64,000 bases of DNA, taken from the NCBI RefSeq assembly GCF_023502325.1, contig NZ_JAMFLZ010000002.1, forward strand, positions 688,950 to 752,949, read 5' to 3'. Positions 18,316 through 28,021 of this stretch are shown here, piece by piece. This stretch comes from Wocania_A spongiicola. GTDB lineage: Bacteria; Bacteroidota; Bacteroidia; Flavobacteriales; Flavobacteriaceae. The notes beneath the pieces are model-generated. The model was not told the DNA's origin. It did no database searches and saw nothing but the letters and a program-made list of their open reading frames with translations. Positions within the stretch are counted from its first letter, which is position 1. The number at the start of each line of letters is the position of its first letter. A program made the position numbers and the translations under genes.

Positions 18316-19734
18316 TTAATTTGATATTTTTAATCCTAAACGTTCACCTTCTCTTAACATTAATTGATATGCAGCTTCATGTTCATTAGGAATATCTCCT
18401 TCTAAAATAGCTTCTTTGATAGTTTCTTTAATAATACCAATTTCACGAGATGGTTTTATGTTGAATGCTTTCATAATTTCTTCTCCAGAGATTGGTGGTT
18501 GAAAATTTCGTACATGATCGCGTGCTTCAACTTCAATAATTTTATCACGAACTATTTTAAAGTTGTTATGGTATTTGTTGAATTTTTTAGGGTTTTTGGT
18601 TGTAATATCTGCTTCACAAAGAGTCATTAAATCTTCAACGTAATCACCAGCATCAAAAACAAGACGGCGTACAGCAGAATCGGTTACAATATCTTGAGCA
18701 AGAACAATAGGGCGAGAACTCATAAAAACCATTTTTTGTACAAATTTCATTTTATCATTTAGCGGCATTTTTAACCTTTTAAATAAATGATACACCATTT
18801 TTGATCCTTCAAATTCGTGCCCATGAAATGTCCAGCCTACCTTTTTACTAAACTTTTTTGTTGGAGCCTTACCAATGTCGTGTAATAAAGCAGCCCAACG
18901 TAGCCATAGGTTGTCAGTATGCTTAGCAATGTTATCTACGACCTCTAAAGTGTGATAAAAATTATCTTTATGACGTTGCCCTTCTACTTCATCAATACCT
19001 TTTAATGCTGTAAGTTCTGGTAAAATATATGATAGTAACCCTGTTTGTTCTAATAATAAAAAACCAATTGAAGGTGTTTTACTTTCAAGAATTTTATTAA
19101 GCTCAACAACTATGCGCTCGTTGGTTATAATTTTAATTCTATGGTTGTTTTTTGAGATAGATTTTAGTGAGTTTTCTTCAATTTTAAAATTAAGCTGTGT
19201 TGCAAAACGTATAGCTCGCATCATGCGTAAAGGGTCGTCACTATATGTTATATCAGGATTTAAAGGAGTTTTTATAATTTGACTTTCTAAATCTTTAATG
19301 CCATTAAAAGGATCAAGTAAATCGCCAAATTTATTTTTGCTTAAATCTAAAGCCAAAGCATTTATAGTAAAATCTCTACGGTTTTGATCGTCTTGTAACG
19401 TTCCGTTTTCAACAATAGGGTTTCTACTATTTTCGTTATAAGATTCTTTTCTTGCTCCAACAAACTCTATTTCAATCTCATCATAACGAAGCATCGCCGT
19501 TCCATATGTTTTAAATATTTGAACTTTTGGTTTATTAGGAAGGTTTTTTGCAACTTGCTTTGCGAGGTCAATGCCACTACCAATAGCAACAATATCAATA
19601 TCTTTGGGCTCTCCGCGATTTAAAATAATATCACGTACAAAACCACCAATAACATATGCATCAAGTTGTAATTCTTTTGCAGATTGTGATATTATTTTAA
19701 ATATTGAATGCTGTAAAGCTTCTTTGTAATTCAT
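18316..19734 (-). CDS. cca: CCA tRNA nucleotidyltransferase with HD domain
   Basis: 472 residues. The N-terminal nucleotidyltransferase domain has YVIGGFVRDIILNR (~27-40) with the catalytic DIDIVAIG. RRDFTINALALD and the neck region DDPLRMMRAIRFATQLNF follow. A C-terminal HD domain has LLHDIGKAPT and FHGHEFEG. It adds or repairs the 3' CCA of tRNAs. Both tRNA genes in this window lack an encoded CCA, so the enzyme should be essential here. Homologues may instead be poly(A) polymerases, but that is less likely in this phylum. It lies 14 bases downstream of the tsaC-like gene. Confidence 0.93.
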   Translation of the reverse strand: MNYKEALQHSIFKIISQSAKELQLDAYVIGGFVRDIILNRGEPKDIDIVAIGSGIDLAKQVAKNLPNKPKVQIFKTYGTAMLRYDEIEIEFVGARKESYNENSRNPIVENGTLQDDQNRRDFTINALALDLSKNKFGDLLDPFNGIKDLESQIIKTPLNPDITYSDDPLRMMRAIRFATQLNFKIEENSLKSISKNNHRIKIITNERIVVELNKILESKTPSIGFLLLEQTGLLSYILPELTALKGIDEVEGQRHKDNFYHTLEVVDNIAKHTDNLWLRWAALLHDIGKAPTKKFSKKVGWTFHGHEFEGSKMVYHLFKRLKMPLNDKMKFVQKMVFMSSRPIVLAQDIVTDSAVRRLVFDAGDYVEDLMTLCEADITTKNPKKFNKYHNNFKIVRDKIIEVEARDHVRNFQPPISGEEIMKAFNIKPSREIGIIKETIKEAILEGDIPNEHEAAYQLMLREGERLGLKISN

Positions 19735-19748
19735 TAACGAAATTGTAG

Positions 19749-20309
19749 CTATTTACGAATCACTTTAACAATACCGCTATTACTCAATTTAATTATTGAG
19801 GATGGTTTATCGCAGGTTTTTTCGTGATGCAAATTTACAACATAGTCTACACCTTTTAAAATAGCTGGAGCTATTTCTTTAAAGGATTTTGGGGTAGGTT
19901 GTCCACTAATATTTGCTGAAGTAGAAACAAGAGCACCATTGAGTCTTCTTGATAATTGATAACAAAATTCATTATCAGGAATTCTAATGGCAATCGTATT
20001 ATCTTCTGCAATTAAATTTGAAGCCAAATTTTGAGCTTCATCATAAATTATTGTTATTGGTTTTTCTGAGATTTCAATAATGCTATATGCCGATTCGGGT
20101 ATTGTTTTTACATATTTTTTAAGCATTCTATCGTCTGCAACCAAACAGATTAATGCTTTGCTATCTTCTCGCTGTTTTAGTTTATAAATCTTTTTTACAG
20201 CTTCTGGGTTTGATGCATCACAACCAATACCCCAAACGGTATCGGTTGGATAAAGTATAATTCCACCGTTTTTAAGTACTTGTAGCACATTATTAATTTC
20301 TGAGCGCAT
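19749..20309 (-). CDS. L-threonylcarbamoyladenylate synthase (TsaC/Sua5/YciO family)
   Basis: 186 residues, the length of a single YrdC domain without the Sua5 C-terminal extension. Motifs include ILYPTDTVWGIGC (~17-29), the substrate loop KIYKLKQRE, and VSTSANISGQPTP near 130. It makes threonylcarbamoyl-AMP for the t6A modification of tRNAs reading ANN codons. YciO-type paralogues cannot be excluded. Next to the CCA-adding enzyme, it forms a small tRNA-maturation group. Confidence 0.88.
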   Translation of the reverse strand: MRSEINNVLQVLKNGGIILYPTDTVWGIGCDASNPEAVKKIYKLKQREDSKALICLVADDRMLKKYVKTIPESAYSIIEISEKPITIIYDEAQNLASNLIAEDNTIAIRIPDNEFCYQLSRRLNGALVSTSANISGQPTPKSFKEIAPAILKGVDYVVNLHHEKTCDKPSSIIKLSNSGIVKVIRK

Positions 20310-20317
20310 AAAAACTT

Positions 20318-20989
20318 CTATGTAATGCTTTCTTCTTTTACCAATAAAACTTGATAAGCATCAATTAAAACTTTCCAATTTTTTTTGAGCATATATTCTA
20401 TAACAGTTTTGCCTTTACCACCACCTGGTAATCCACAATCATCTATAAGAACTATAGAGTTTTCATGTAGCTTATCTTCAATAATTTTAAATTCCTTTAA
20501 ATGATGTTCTTGGCTTCTAGTTTGAATGTCTTTATCTGTTTTAGAGTAATCATAACTATCTAAATATAAAAAATCTACAGATTGATTAAATGTTTTAAGA
20601 AATTCTAATGAATCATTTAAATATACTGTAACTGCATCATTTAAGTTTTGATTATCAACTTCGCTTTGCGATCCTTTTACCGAATCTTCACTAATATCTA
20701 CAGAGTGCATTTGTGCTCCATTTTGTTTTGCCCACTTACCAAAAACAATTGTTGCTGCACCATCTCCTTTAGTGGCTTTTAAACCTTCTCTAGAAGTTCC
20801 TGTTTCAATAATTACTTTTGCATTCCTTTGGTCCAGCAATTTTAATGTTTTTGAAAAAGTTATTCTTCGTCTTCTAAAATTATACTTAAAAGGCATAAAT
20901 GGATATAATGATTTATGTTTTGCAAATTTTATGGAATAGTGTATTAATACTGCTAACAATATAACAGCAATAATTATTTTTAAAAACAT
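20318..20989 (-). CDS. Membrane-anchored class I SAM methyltransferase-like protein
   Basis: 223 residues from the ATG at 20989. A longer reading starts at a TTG nine codons upstream and has no support. Residues 1-20 are a hydrophobic anchor (MFLKIIIAVILLAVLIHYSI). The soluble part follows a Rossmann pattern, with VIIETGTSREG as a motif I-like segment, MHSVDIS, then DFLYLDSYDY and IVLIDDCGLPGGGKG. This is similar to the Methyltransf_24 group. The substrate is unknown. It precedes the tsaC-like gene by 8 bases and is divergent from the FkbM methyltransferase. Confidence 0.75.
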   Translation of the reverse strand: MFLKIIIAVILLAVLIHYSIKFAKHKSLYPFMPFKYNFRRRRITFSKTLKLLDQRNAKVIIETGTSREGLKATKGDGAATIVFGKWAKQNGAQMHSVDISEDSVKGSQSEVDNQNLNDAVTVYLNDSLEFLKTFNQSVDFLYLDSYDYSKTDKDIQTRSQEHHLKEFKIIEDKLHENSIVLIDDCGLPGGGKGKTVIEYMLKKNWKVLIDAYQVLLVKEESIT

Positions 20990-21072
20990 TATGTATATTT
21001 TAATGGTTATGGGCAAATTTAGGATTTACTTTTTAAATGGAACAGATTACTTTTTAAATAAAGTATAATTGA

Positions 21073-21080
21073 TACATTTG
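21073..21080 (+). promoter_or_regulatory. -7 promoter element (TACATTTG)
   Basis: Perfect TAnnTTTG match, 25 bases before the FkbM methyltransferase start at 21106. No clear -33 TTG was identified. Confidence 0.5.
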
Positions 21081-21105
21081 TTTTAAATAATTTTAAAGCA
21101 GTAGA

Positions 21106-21954
21106 ATGAGCAAGAAAATTAAGTATTCGTTTTTAAAGTTTAAATCTTCGTTAAGAAAAAAGCTTTTAGGAAAATATGCTATTGGTGTTATTTATGAAAC
21201 AAAAAATGGAAATATAACTGCACCTATTGATGACCTTGCTGTTGGAAAAAAACTTGGACATAAAGGCGAGTACGACATGTCTGAAGTAAATACTATTAAA
21301 GATTTTATAAAACCTACAGATACGCTTTATGTTATTGGTGTGCATTGGGGAACGTTGCTTATTCCGCTTTCTAAATATTGTAAAAATGTTGTTGGTTACG
21401 AAGCGAATCCAAAAACATTTTATTTTTTAGAAACTAATGTGTTAATTAACAAAATAGATAATGTTAAGTTGTTTAATAATGCTGCAGGAGATTCTTCAAG
21501 AAAGGTGAAATTTTATACAAGTAATATTAATTCTGGTGGAAGTAAGATAAAGCCTGAAATTGATAAACTTATGTATACATTTGATAATCCAGATGTTATT
21601 GAAGTAGATATGATAAGTGTAGATGAGCATGTTAGTACAAATAATTTACCTGAAGCACAAGGTATAATTATGGATATTGAAGGCGCAGAATATTATGCTT
21701 TAAAAGGGATGACAAAAACATTGGAAACTAGCGGTTTCCTATATGTTGAGTATGTACCACATCATTTAGAAAATGTGTCAAATACAAGTAATGAAGCCTT
21801 TTTTGATTTGATAATTCCATATTTTAGTGCTGTAAAATTTATGGATGATAAATCGAAAGTTTTTAACCTTAATACTGATAAAGAAAGTTTCTTGTCCTAT
21901 GTTAATGTTTTAAAAGAAAAAGGGAAATCAGATAATTTACTATTTACTAAATAG
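21106..21954 (+). CDS. FkbM family methyltransferase
   Basis: 282 residues. A Methyltransf_21 (FkbM) domain occupies ~70-270, with the SAM-binding stretch IGVHWGTLLIPLSKY, the acidic residue of VVGYEANP after strand 2, and the diagnostic IIMDIEGAEYYALKG. FkbM enzymes O-methylate sugars or secondary metabolites. In this locus the likely target is a surface glycan, by inference. The last 15 bases overlap the 3' end of the convergent GT4 gene. Confidence 0.85.
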   Translation: MSKKIKYSFLKFKSSLRKKLLGKYAIGVIYETKNGNITAPIDDLAVGKKLGHKGEYDMSEVNTIKDFIKPTDTLYVIGVHWGTLLIPLSKYCKNVVGYEANPKTFYFLETNVLINKIDNVKLFNNAAGDSSRKVKFYTSNINSGGSKIKPEIDKLMYTFDNPDVIEVDMISVDEHVSTNNLPEAQGIIMDIEGAEYYALKGMTKTLETSGFLYVEYVPHHLENVSNTSNEAFFDLIIPYFSAVKFMDDKSKVFNLNTDKESFLSYVNVLKEKGKSDNLLFTK

Positions 21955-23016
21955 TATATTTTTATATACTTCTATATATTGTTTAGCTGCATCATTCCAA
22001 TTAAAGCTTTTTGCATGTTTAATATAGTTTTGAGATAAAATAGCTTTGTTTTTATTAAAAATATTCAATCCTTTTTTTAAAATATCTGCCATATAGTTTG
22101 GGTCGTAATGATTCCAATAAAAAGCATGTTCTCCTCCAATTTCTGGCAGCGACGTGTTGTTTGATAAAAAAACAGGCTTCCCAAAGCGCATAGCTTCAAT
22201 TGGTGGAATTCCAAAGCCCTCGCGTAGCGATGGAAAAACAAACGCATCACAATTTTGTAAATAATACTGCTTATCTAACTCAGATATTTTTCCCGTTATT
22301 ACTATACGGTTTTCTAGTTTTAGTTCTTTAATTGTGTCTTGTAAAATACTATTTGCATAAGCAGTATTGTTGTTACCAGAAAGCACTAAATTATATTCGG
22401 GTAAAACTGCCAACATTTTAACTAAAGCATGGAAGTTTTTACGTTCGGTAAATTCACCAATACTAAATAAATATGGTTTTTTTGAAGTTTGCTTTGGCTC
22501 ATAATTTTTAGGAATTTGTATGTCAACAATAGGATTTCCATTGTAGATTACATATTCAGGAACATTTGGTACTTTAAAATATTGGTGCGTTGATTGTTTT
22601 GCGTATTCTGAAATGTAAGTAATTGCATGACTTCTGTTAAGCTTATTTTGAAACCTTGTATTAATTTCATGATTTAAATCATTTGATACTTCATCAATAA
22701 AATTTACATCGTGTACAGTAAGCAAGTAGGGAATATTATGATATGGCTCAATTTTTATATTTTGATTTAAACAGTGCCACAAATCATATTTTTTTCTAAT
22801 TCTAAAAGAGTTATGTCGTCTTAATGAGAAATATTTTTTATAGTTAAAATAAGTATTAAATTCATTTTTTAAAGCATCAGTATCTTTAGCATGTAGTGTT
22901 ATTTTAAAACCTTCTATATTAGCATTGTATAACCCTTTTATTAAATGATAATTAAACTGACCAAAACCAAAATGTTGATTTTTTATATTATGAGATTCTA
23001 AAAAAATGTTATGCAT
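21940..23016 (-). CDS. Glycosyltransferase family 4 (GT-B, glycosyl transferases group 1)
   Basis: 358 residues with the group 1 C-terminal domain. The hinge segment is YLFSIGEFTERKNFHALVKM (~185-205), then the donor-site motif FVFPSLREGFGIPPIEAMRF with the E-x7-E pattern, followed by FLSNNTSLPEIGG. The N-terminal acceptor domain contains YLLTVHDVNFIDE. It probably transfers a sugar to LPS or a capsule intermediate on the cytoplasmic face. Neighbouring glycan genes support that; the sugar is unknown. Confidence 0.88.
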   Translation of the reverse strand: MHNIFLESHNIKNQHFGFGQFNYHLIKGLYNANIEGFKITLHAKDTDALKNEFNTYFNYKKYFSLRRHNSFRIRKKYDLWHCLNQNIKIEPYHNIPYLLTVHDVNFIDEVSNDLNHEINTRFQNKLNRSHAITYISEYAKQSTHQYFKVPNVPEYVIYNGNPIVDIQIPKNYEPKQTSKKPYLFSIGEFTERKNFHALVKMLAVLPEYNLVLSGNNNTAYANSILQDTIKELKLENRIVITGKISELDKQYYLQNCDAFVFPSLREGFGIPPIEAMRFGKPVFLSNNTSLPEIGGEHAFYWNHYDPNYMADILKKGLNIFNKNKAILSQNYIKHAKSFNWNDAAKQYIEVYKNILFSK

Positions 23017-23123
23017 ACTTCTATTTTTGTATCGTAAAAATATAAAAACGAAATAGCTGAAACTATTAAACTGAGTCTTTATTTTTTTATGTTTATTTGC
23101 ATTTAATTGATGTTGTTGTTTTT

Positions 23124-23882
23124 ATGAAAAAAGTAATACATAAAAAGTTTAAAGATAATAGTGTGTTTTTTGATGATATTATTATCAATTTTGATTCAAA
23201 AGGCGAAAACTTTGGTAATCAAGATAGAAATTCTTTAAAATTATTTCAATTAGATAATAAAACGATTAATGTTAAATCGTTTAGAGTTCCTAACCTCGTT
23301 AATCAAATAGCTTATCGTTTTTTAAGAAAAAGTAAAGCGCAACGATCTTTTGAGTATGCAAATAGGCTTATTAGTTTAAATGTTGGAACTCCGCAACCTA
23401 TAGCGTATTATGAGTTTAAAACCTCGTTCTTATTCAAAAAAAGCTATTATATAAGCGAACAGATTGATTGCGACTATACATATAGAGAGTTAACAACAGA
23501 TTTTAATATTCCTAACTACGGCTCTGTTTTAAGAGCTTTCACAAAATTCACATTTGATTTACACGAAAAGGGTATTCATTTTTTAGACCATTCACCAGGA
23601 AATACATTAATAAAAAAATCTGGTAATGGATATGATTTTTACTTGGTTGATTTAAACAGAATGGAGTTTAAAACTTTAGATTTTGAAACCCGAATAAAAA
23701 ACTTTTCTAAATTAACTATTCATAAATCTATGGTTGAAGTCATGAGTGATGAATACGCAAAATGTTCTGGAAAAGATTACAGTACTATTTTTAATTTAAT
23801 GTGGAAAGAAACTGAAATTTTTCAAGAAAAATACCATCGTAAAAGACGCTTAAAAAAGAAATTAAAATTCTGGAAAAAATAA
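23124..23882 (+). CDS. Lipopolysaccharide kinase InaA/KdkA-like protein
   Basis: 252 residues from the ATG at 23124. The frame opens 9 codons earlier only at a TTG. The protein resembles small protein-kinase-fold enzymes that phosphorylate Kdo or LPS core sugars. The catalytic loop is GIHFLDHSPGNTLI, with Asp and Asn five residues apart, and the metal-binding loop is FYLVDLNRMEF. The ATP-site lysine may be in INVKSFRVPN. Being set among glycosyltransferases fits an LPS-core kinase. The C-terminus is strongly basic (RKRRLKKKLKFWKK), probably for membrane contact. Confidence 0.75.
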   Translation: MKKVIHKKFKDNSVFFDDIIINFDSKGENFGNQDRNSLKLFQLDNKTINVKSFRVPNLVNQIAYRFLRKSKAQRSFEYANRLISLNVGTPQPIAYYEFKTSFLFKKSYYISEQIDCDYTYRELTTDFNIPNYGSVLRAFTKFTFDLHEKGIHFLDHSPGNTLIKKSGNGYDFYLVDLNRMEFKTLDFETRIKNFSKLTIHKSMVEVMSDEYAKCSGKDYSTIFNLMWKETEIFQEKYHRKRRLKKKLKFWKK

Positions 23883-23885
23883 CAA

Positions 23886-24641
23886 TTACTTGTCTTTGTT
23901 AAGCTTATAAAGCTTAATGTACTTTAAAAATGTAACGTTATAAGTTTGTACACAAATAATAAAACCATTTAGTCCATCTAAAAAGCCCAAGCGTAAAAAG
24001 TAAGCTTTAAAAAAAGCCCAAGAAGGCCTGAAAATAATTTTTATTAAAGAAGATTTTTTTCCTAGTTTAAAATATGCATTTGCAGCAATAGTAGAAAAAT
24101 TTTCGACCTTTAAATTATGCTCTTTGTAATCTCTATATACCCAATGTAATAAATCTCCTTTAAGTTTACCAGCTTTTAATCCTTTTTTAAGTGTATATCT
24201 ATCATGTGGATTTATGCCTTTCCATTCACCACTATTTTTTTTAAAAAGTCTTAGTTTTTTGTCTGGATACCAATCAGAATGTTTAATCCACTGACCGCAA
24301 TAATTATTTAATCTATTGCAATAATATCCATCATATAACCAATTTTCTTTTACTTCTAAAATAGATTTTTTAAGATAATCAGATAAAGCTTCATCTCCAT
24401 CTAATGATAAAATATAGTCATGGTTTGCAAGCGAAAGCGCAAAGTTTTTTTGTTCAATATAGCCTTCAAATCTATTCTGAATAAATTTTACATTAAAGGC
24501 TTTACATATTTCAGGTGTTTTATCATTTGAAAAAGAATCGACTACTACTATTTCATCTACTACATCAACTAGGGATGCTAAACATTTTTCTAAGTGTTCT
24601 TCTTCATTATATGTAATTATGACACCAGAAAGCTTAATCAT
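23886..24641 (-). CDS. Glycosyltransferase family 2, LPS core type (WaaE/KdtX-like)
   Basis: 251 residues with a GT-A fold. The N-terminal nucleotide-sugar site is GVIITYNEEEHLEKCL, then EIVVVDSFSNDKTPEI, and the metal-binding motif is ILSLDGDEAL. GYIEQKNFAL is typical of the WaaE/KdtX group that adds beta-glucose or a related sugar to lipid A-core. A hydrophobic C-terminal segment may anchor it. It is convergent with the LPS-kinase-like gene; the stop codons are 3 bases apart. Confidence 0.88.
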   Translation of the reverse strand: MIKLSGVIITYNEEEHLEKCLASLVDVVDEIVVVDSFSNDKTPEICKAFNVKFIQNRFEGYIEQKNFALSLANHDYILSLDGDEALSDYLKKSILEVKENWLYDGYYCNRLNNYCGQWIKHSDWYPDKKLRLFKKNSGEWKGINPHDRYTLKKGLKAGKLKGDLLHWVYRDYKEHNLKVENFSTIAANAYFKLGKKSSLIKIIFRPSWAFFKAYFLRLGFLDGLNGFIICVQTYNVTFLKYIKLYKLNKDK

Positions 24642-24677
24642 ATCTTTTAACTTTTATGTTATACAAAAATAGTTATT

Positions 24678-25781
24678 TCAGCTTAATTCTTTTTTAACCT
24701 TTTGTAATGCTGATGCTATTATTTGGTGCATATCGTAATATTTATATTCGGCTAATCTGCCGCCAAAAATTATATTAGATTCTTTTAAAGATAATGCTTT
24801 GTATTGTTGATACTTATTTTGATTGTCTTCATTATTAATAGGGTAGTAGGCTTCTTTTTCTTTGGTCCACTCTTCAGGAAACTCTTTTGTTATAACAGTA
24901 TGGTTTTGCTTACCAAATTCAAAATGTTTGTGTTCAATAATTCGGGTATAAGGAATATCGCTATCATTATAATTTACAACTGCGTTTCCTTGATGATTTT
25001 CTTTTTCTAATCGAGTGTTTTCAAATCGTAACGATCTATATTCTAAATTACCAAACTTATAATTAAAGAATTCATCAATCTTTCCAGTGTATACTATTTT
25101 TGATGCTAAAGCTGTTAATTCTGCTTTATTTTCAAAAAAATCAATATTGGTTTTGGTTTCAATACCATCTAGCAATCCATCTATTATTTTGTTGTACCCG
25201 CCAATAGGAATGCCCTGATATTTATCGTTAAAATAGTTATTGTTAAACGTGTATCGAACAGGTAACCGCTTAATAATAAAAGCAGGGAGTTCTGTTGCTT
25301 TTTTACCCCATTGCTTTTCGGTGTATTCTTTAATCAAGGTTTTATAAACGTCTTTGCCAATTAATGATAATGCTTGTTCTTCTAAATTTTTAGGTTTCTT
25401 GTAACCGTATTCTTTTATTTGGTTTTCTATAATGGTTTTAGCTTCCTCTGGTGTTTTTGTGCCCCATAATTGATAAAATGTATTCATATTAAAAGGTAAA
25501 TTGTATAATTTTCCTTTTGAAATAGATACAGGTGAATTGATATAATTATTAAATTCTGCAAACTGATTTACATAGTCCCATATCTGTTTATCGTTAGTAT
25601 GAAATATGTGTGCACCATATTTGTGTACATTAATACCATCAACATTTTCGCAGTAAACATTACCACCTACATGAGTTCTTTTGTCTATAACAAGACATTT
25701 TTTTCCTGCTTTAGTGGCTTCGTGTGCAAATACGCATCCAAATAATCCTGCTCCAACAATTAAATAATCATACTTTTGCAT
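24678..25781 (-). CDS. glf: UDP-galactopyranose mutase
   Basis: 367 residues, full length. It interconverts UDP-galactopyranose and UDP-galactofuranose using reduced FAD. The N-terminal dinucleotide fold is YLIVGAGLFGCVFAHEA with CLVIDKRTHVGGNVY. HKYGAHIFHTND is the conserved substrate-site block. EYTEKQWGKKATELP and the C-terminal FGGRLAEYKYYDMHQ are diagnostic. The divergent neighbour resembles a galactofuranosyltransferase, so the surface glycan probably contains Galf. Confidence 0.95.
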   Translation of the reverse strand: MQKYDYLIVGAGLFGCVFAHEATKAGKKCLVIDKRTHVGGNVYCENVDGINVHKYGAHIFHTNDKQIWDYVNQFAEFNNYINSPVSISKGKLYNLPFNMNTFYQLWGTKTPEEAKTIIENQIKEYGYKKPKNLEEQALSLIGKDVYKTLIKEYTEKQWGKKATELPAFIIKRLPVRYTFNNNYFNDKYQGIPIGGYNKIIDGLLDGIETKTNIDFFENKAELTALASKIVYTGKIDEFFNYKFGNLEYRSLRFENTRLEKENHQGNAVVNYNDSDIPYTRIIEHKHFEFGKQNHTVITKEFPEEWTKEKEAYYPINNEDNQNKYQQYKALSLKESNIIFGGRLAEYKYYDMHQIIASALQKVKKELS

Positions 25782-25841
25782 ACTTTTATATTTTTAACAA
25801 AACTAGAATATTAATTTCCTTAAAAAAATTTTTCAGCCAAT

Positions 25842-26885
25842 ATGTATTACATTTCTAGAAATTATAAGTCGCTATTTAATGCCGCAGGAAAAGCAAAAAC
25901 AGATTGTGAAATCACATTGCAAAATTTAGGGTTTAAAAATTTAGGATTTAAACAATCATCTATCCCAAATTCGGCTATTGGAACAATAAAGAATTTTTTT
26001 GGAATTACAATAGCATTGTTAAGACTGCCATTTAAATCTATTATATGCACACAATATCCAAACAATAAATTTAGAAAACTAATACTATTTTTCGCAAAGT
26101 TAAAACGCTGTAAAATTATAACGATAGTTCATGACGTTAGAAGCTTAAAAGGAAGAACCAAAGATGTTGAAAAGGAATTATCCAAAATTGTATGCTCTGA
26201 TGTTATTATTGTGCATAACGAATCAATGAAACAATGGTTTTTAGATCAAAACACTAAAATACCTATAGTAGTTTTAGGCATTTTCGATTATGTTTCAAAA
26301 GAAAAACCTACCCAAAATAAGGAAATAACTAAAAAAGAAATTTATAGTATTGCTTATGCTGGTGGTTTTGGAGAAGGGAAGAATGCTTACATTTTTGATT
26401 TTGATATTTTAGAACATAGCAAGTATAACTTAAAGCTTTATGGTATTGGTTTTGATGCGAGTAAGCGAAAAGTAAATGAAAAGGATTCAGTTATTCTTTA
26501 CCAAGGCGCTTTCCCATCTGATCAAATTGCATATAAAATTGAAGCAGATTTTGGATTGGTTTGGGATGGTATTTCTACCGAGTCATGCAGTGGTGATTTA
26601 GGATTGTATTTAAAATATAATAATCCACATAAAACTTCACTATATCTATTGTGTGGACTTCCTGTTATAGTTTGGGATAAAGCTGCTATCGCTACTTTCA
26701 TTGTTGAAAACAATCTAGGCGTTGCAGTTTCTAATCTTAAAGATTTAAACAGTATTTTAGAGAAATTATCTGAAGATGATTATAAAGTAATGAAAAACAA
26801 TGTTTTAAAGGTGCAAGAGAAAGTAATGAAAGGGCAATTTGTTGAAGCAGCTGTGAAAAAAGCTTTAGAAGTTTTGGATAATTAA
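25842..26885 (+). CDS. Probable beta-1,6-galactofuranosyltransferase
   Basis: 347 residues. The protein resembles WbbI/Galf-transferase-like GT-B enzymes: an N-terminal segment YYISRNYKSLFNAAGKAKTD, ICTQYPNN, TIVHDVRSLKG, YAGGFGEGKNA, then FGLVWDGISTESCSGDLGLY and the donor-site-like LLCGLPVIVWDKAA. The assignment comes from these family features plus the divergent glf, which makes its likely donor UDP-Galf. The last 4 bases overlap the convergent GT9 gene. Confidence 0.78.
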   Translation: MYYISRNYKSLFNAAGKAKTDCEITLQNLGFKNLGFKQSSIPNSAIGTIKNFFGITIALLRLPFKSIICTQYPNNKFRKLILFFAKLKRCKIITIVHDVRSLKGRTKDVEKELSKIVCSDVIIVHNESMKQWFLDQNTKIPIVVLGIFDYVSKEKPTQNKEITKKEIYSIAYAGGFGEGKNAYIFDFDILEHSKYNLKLYGIGFDASKRKVNEKDSVILYQGAFPSDQIAYKIEADFGLVWDGISTESCSGDLGLYLKYNNPHKTSLYLLCGLPVIVWDKAAIATFIVENNLGVAVSNLKDLNSILEKLSEDDYKVMKNNVLKVQEKVMKGQFVEAAVKKALEVLDN

Positions 26886-27928
26886 TGGTTTAAAAAACCT
26901 TCTAGTTTGTCAATATATAAATTAGGCTTAAACTCATTATATAATACAGAAGTCTCTTTCTTATAATCTTTTTCAGGTTTTGTATATAACTCAGGTTTAT
27001 AATCTTTTAAATGTACACTAACATTATTTTCATCTTCAAAAAGATTCCATGAGGCTTTGTCTATCCACGGAGAATATATTGCAAATGTTCTAATGTTTAG
27101 TGCTTTTGCCATATTTATAGCGCCGCCTTCATTTCCAATTAAAGCATTACAATAATGCGTTATGGCTAAAAATTCTCTTAAGCTTTTACCAAAAACATTA
27201 AATTTTATTAGTTCTTTGGTTTCAGCGCTGCATAAATTTAAAATGGCTTTAGCTTGTGTTTCTTGTTTTGGTATATAATTAAATAAAATTTGTCCTTGAG
27301 TTTTTTTGACAATAACATCAATAACTTTAGCCATATATGGAAATGGATAAGTTTTATTATCACCACTTCCCAAAACACTAATCATAAACAAGGGTTTGTT
27401 CAAGTTTACATTGTGCTTTTCTAAAAATAACTTACTATTTATAATTTCACTTTCAGATAAGTATATTTTTGGTTTAATAGAATTTACTTCAATGTCGAGT
27501 GGCTGTAATAATTGTAATCTATTAAAAATAGCTAAACCAGCTTTTTCGCTAGTACTTTGTTGCCTTTTTATATTATGATTGTAAAAAATGGTACTATAAG
27601 GTTTATGATAAGAAATTTTAGTTTTGGCATTGGAAAATACTGTTATTAAATTACTGGAAATCTTTGAATACACATCGATAACAATATCGTAATTACTTTT
27701 TTTAATTGCCTTTGCAAGCTTAAACAGGGCACGCTTGCTAGATTCTTCTTTTTTTGTAAAAAAAATACAATTATCAATAAAAGGATTATGTTCTACAACA
27801 GGAAAAGTATGCTCGTTTATTAAATAATCTAGTTGGGCGTTTCGGTATTTAGCCCGAAGTGCCTCAAACAGAATACTGCTTGTAAGCACATCACCAATCA
27901 TTTTTTGTTGTATTACTAAAATTTTCAT
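26882..27928 (-). CDS. Glycosyltransferase family 9 (heptosyltransferase-like)
   Basis: 348 residues of the ADP-heptose:LPS heptosyltransferase family. The N-terminus is ILVIQQKMIGDVLTSSILFE, the central donor-site segment is FMISVLGSGDNKTYPF, and the C-terminal signature is NALIGNEGGAINMAKAL. It probably adds heptose or a related sugar to LPS core. No signal peptide is present; the enzyme acts at the cytoplasmic face. Confidence 0.88.
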   Translation of the reverse strand: MKILVIQQKMIGDVLTSSILFEALRAKYRNAQLDYLINEHTFPVVEHNPFIDNCIFFTKKEESSKRALFKLAKAIKKSNYDIVIDVYSKISSNLITVFSNAKTKISYHKPYSTIFYNHNIKRQQSTSEKAGLAIFNRLQLLQPLDIEVNSIKPKIYLSESEIINSKLFLEKHNVNLNKPLFMISVLGSGDNKTYPFPYMAKVIDVIVKKTQGQILFNYIPKQETQAKAILNLCSAETKELIKFNVFGKSLREFLAITHYCNALIGNEGGAINMAKALNIRTFAIYSPWIDKASWNLFEDENNVSVHLKDYKPELYTKPEKDYKKETSVLYNEFKPNLYIDKLEGFLNH

Positions 27929-27946
27929 TCAAAAATCAAATTACAA

Positions 27947-27997
27947 ATAAAAAACCCCAAATTCCAATTAAGCTATTGTAAATAATGGAATTTAGGA
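27947..27997 (-). terminator. Rho-independent terminator after dapD
   Basis: On the minus strand AAATTCCA and TGGAATTT (27986-27993 and 27959-27966) pair, extended by CC/GG, and are followed by a run of T at 27949-27954. It ends dapD transcription before the GT9 gene. Confidence 0.6.
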
Positions 27998-28021
27998 TTT
28001 AAAATGTATAAGCTAGAAGCT

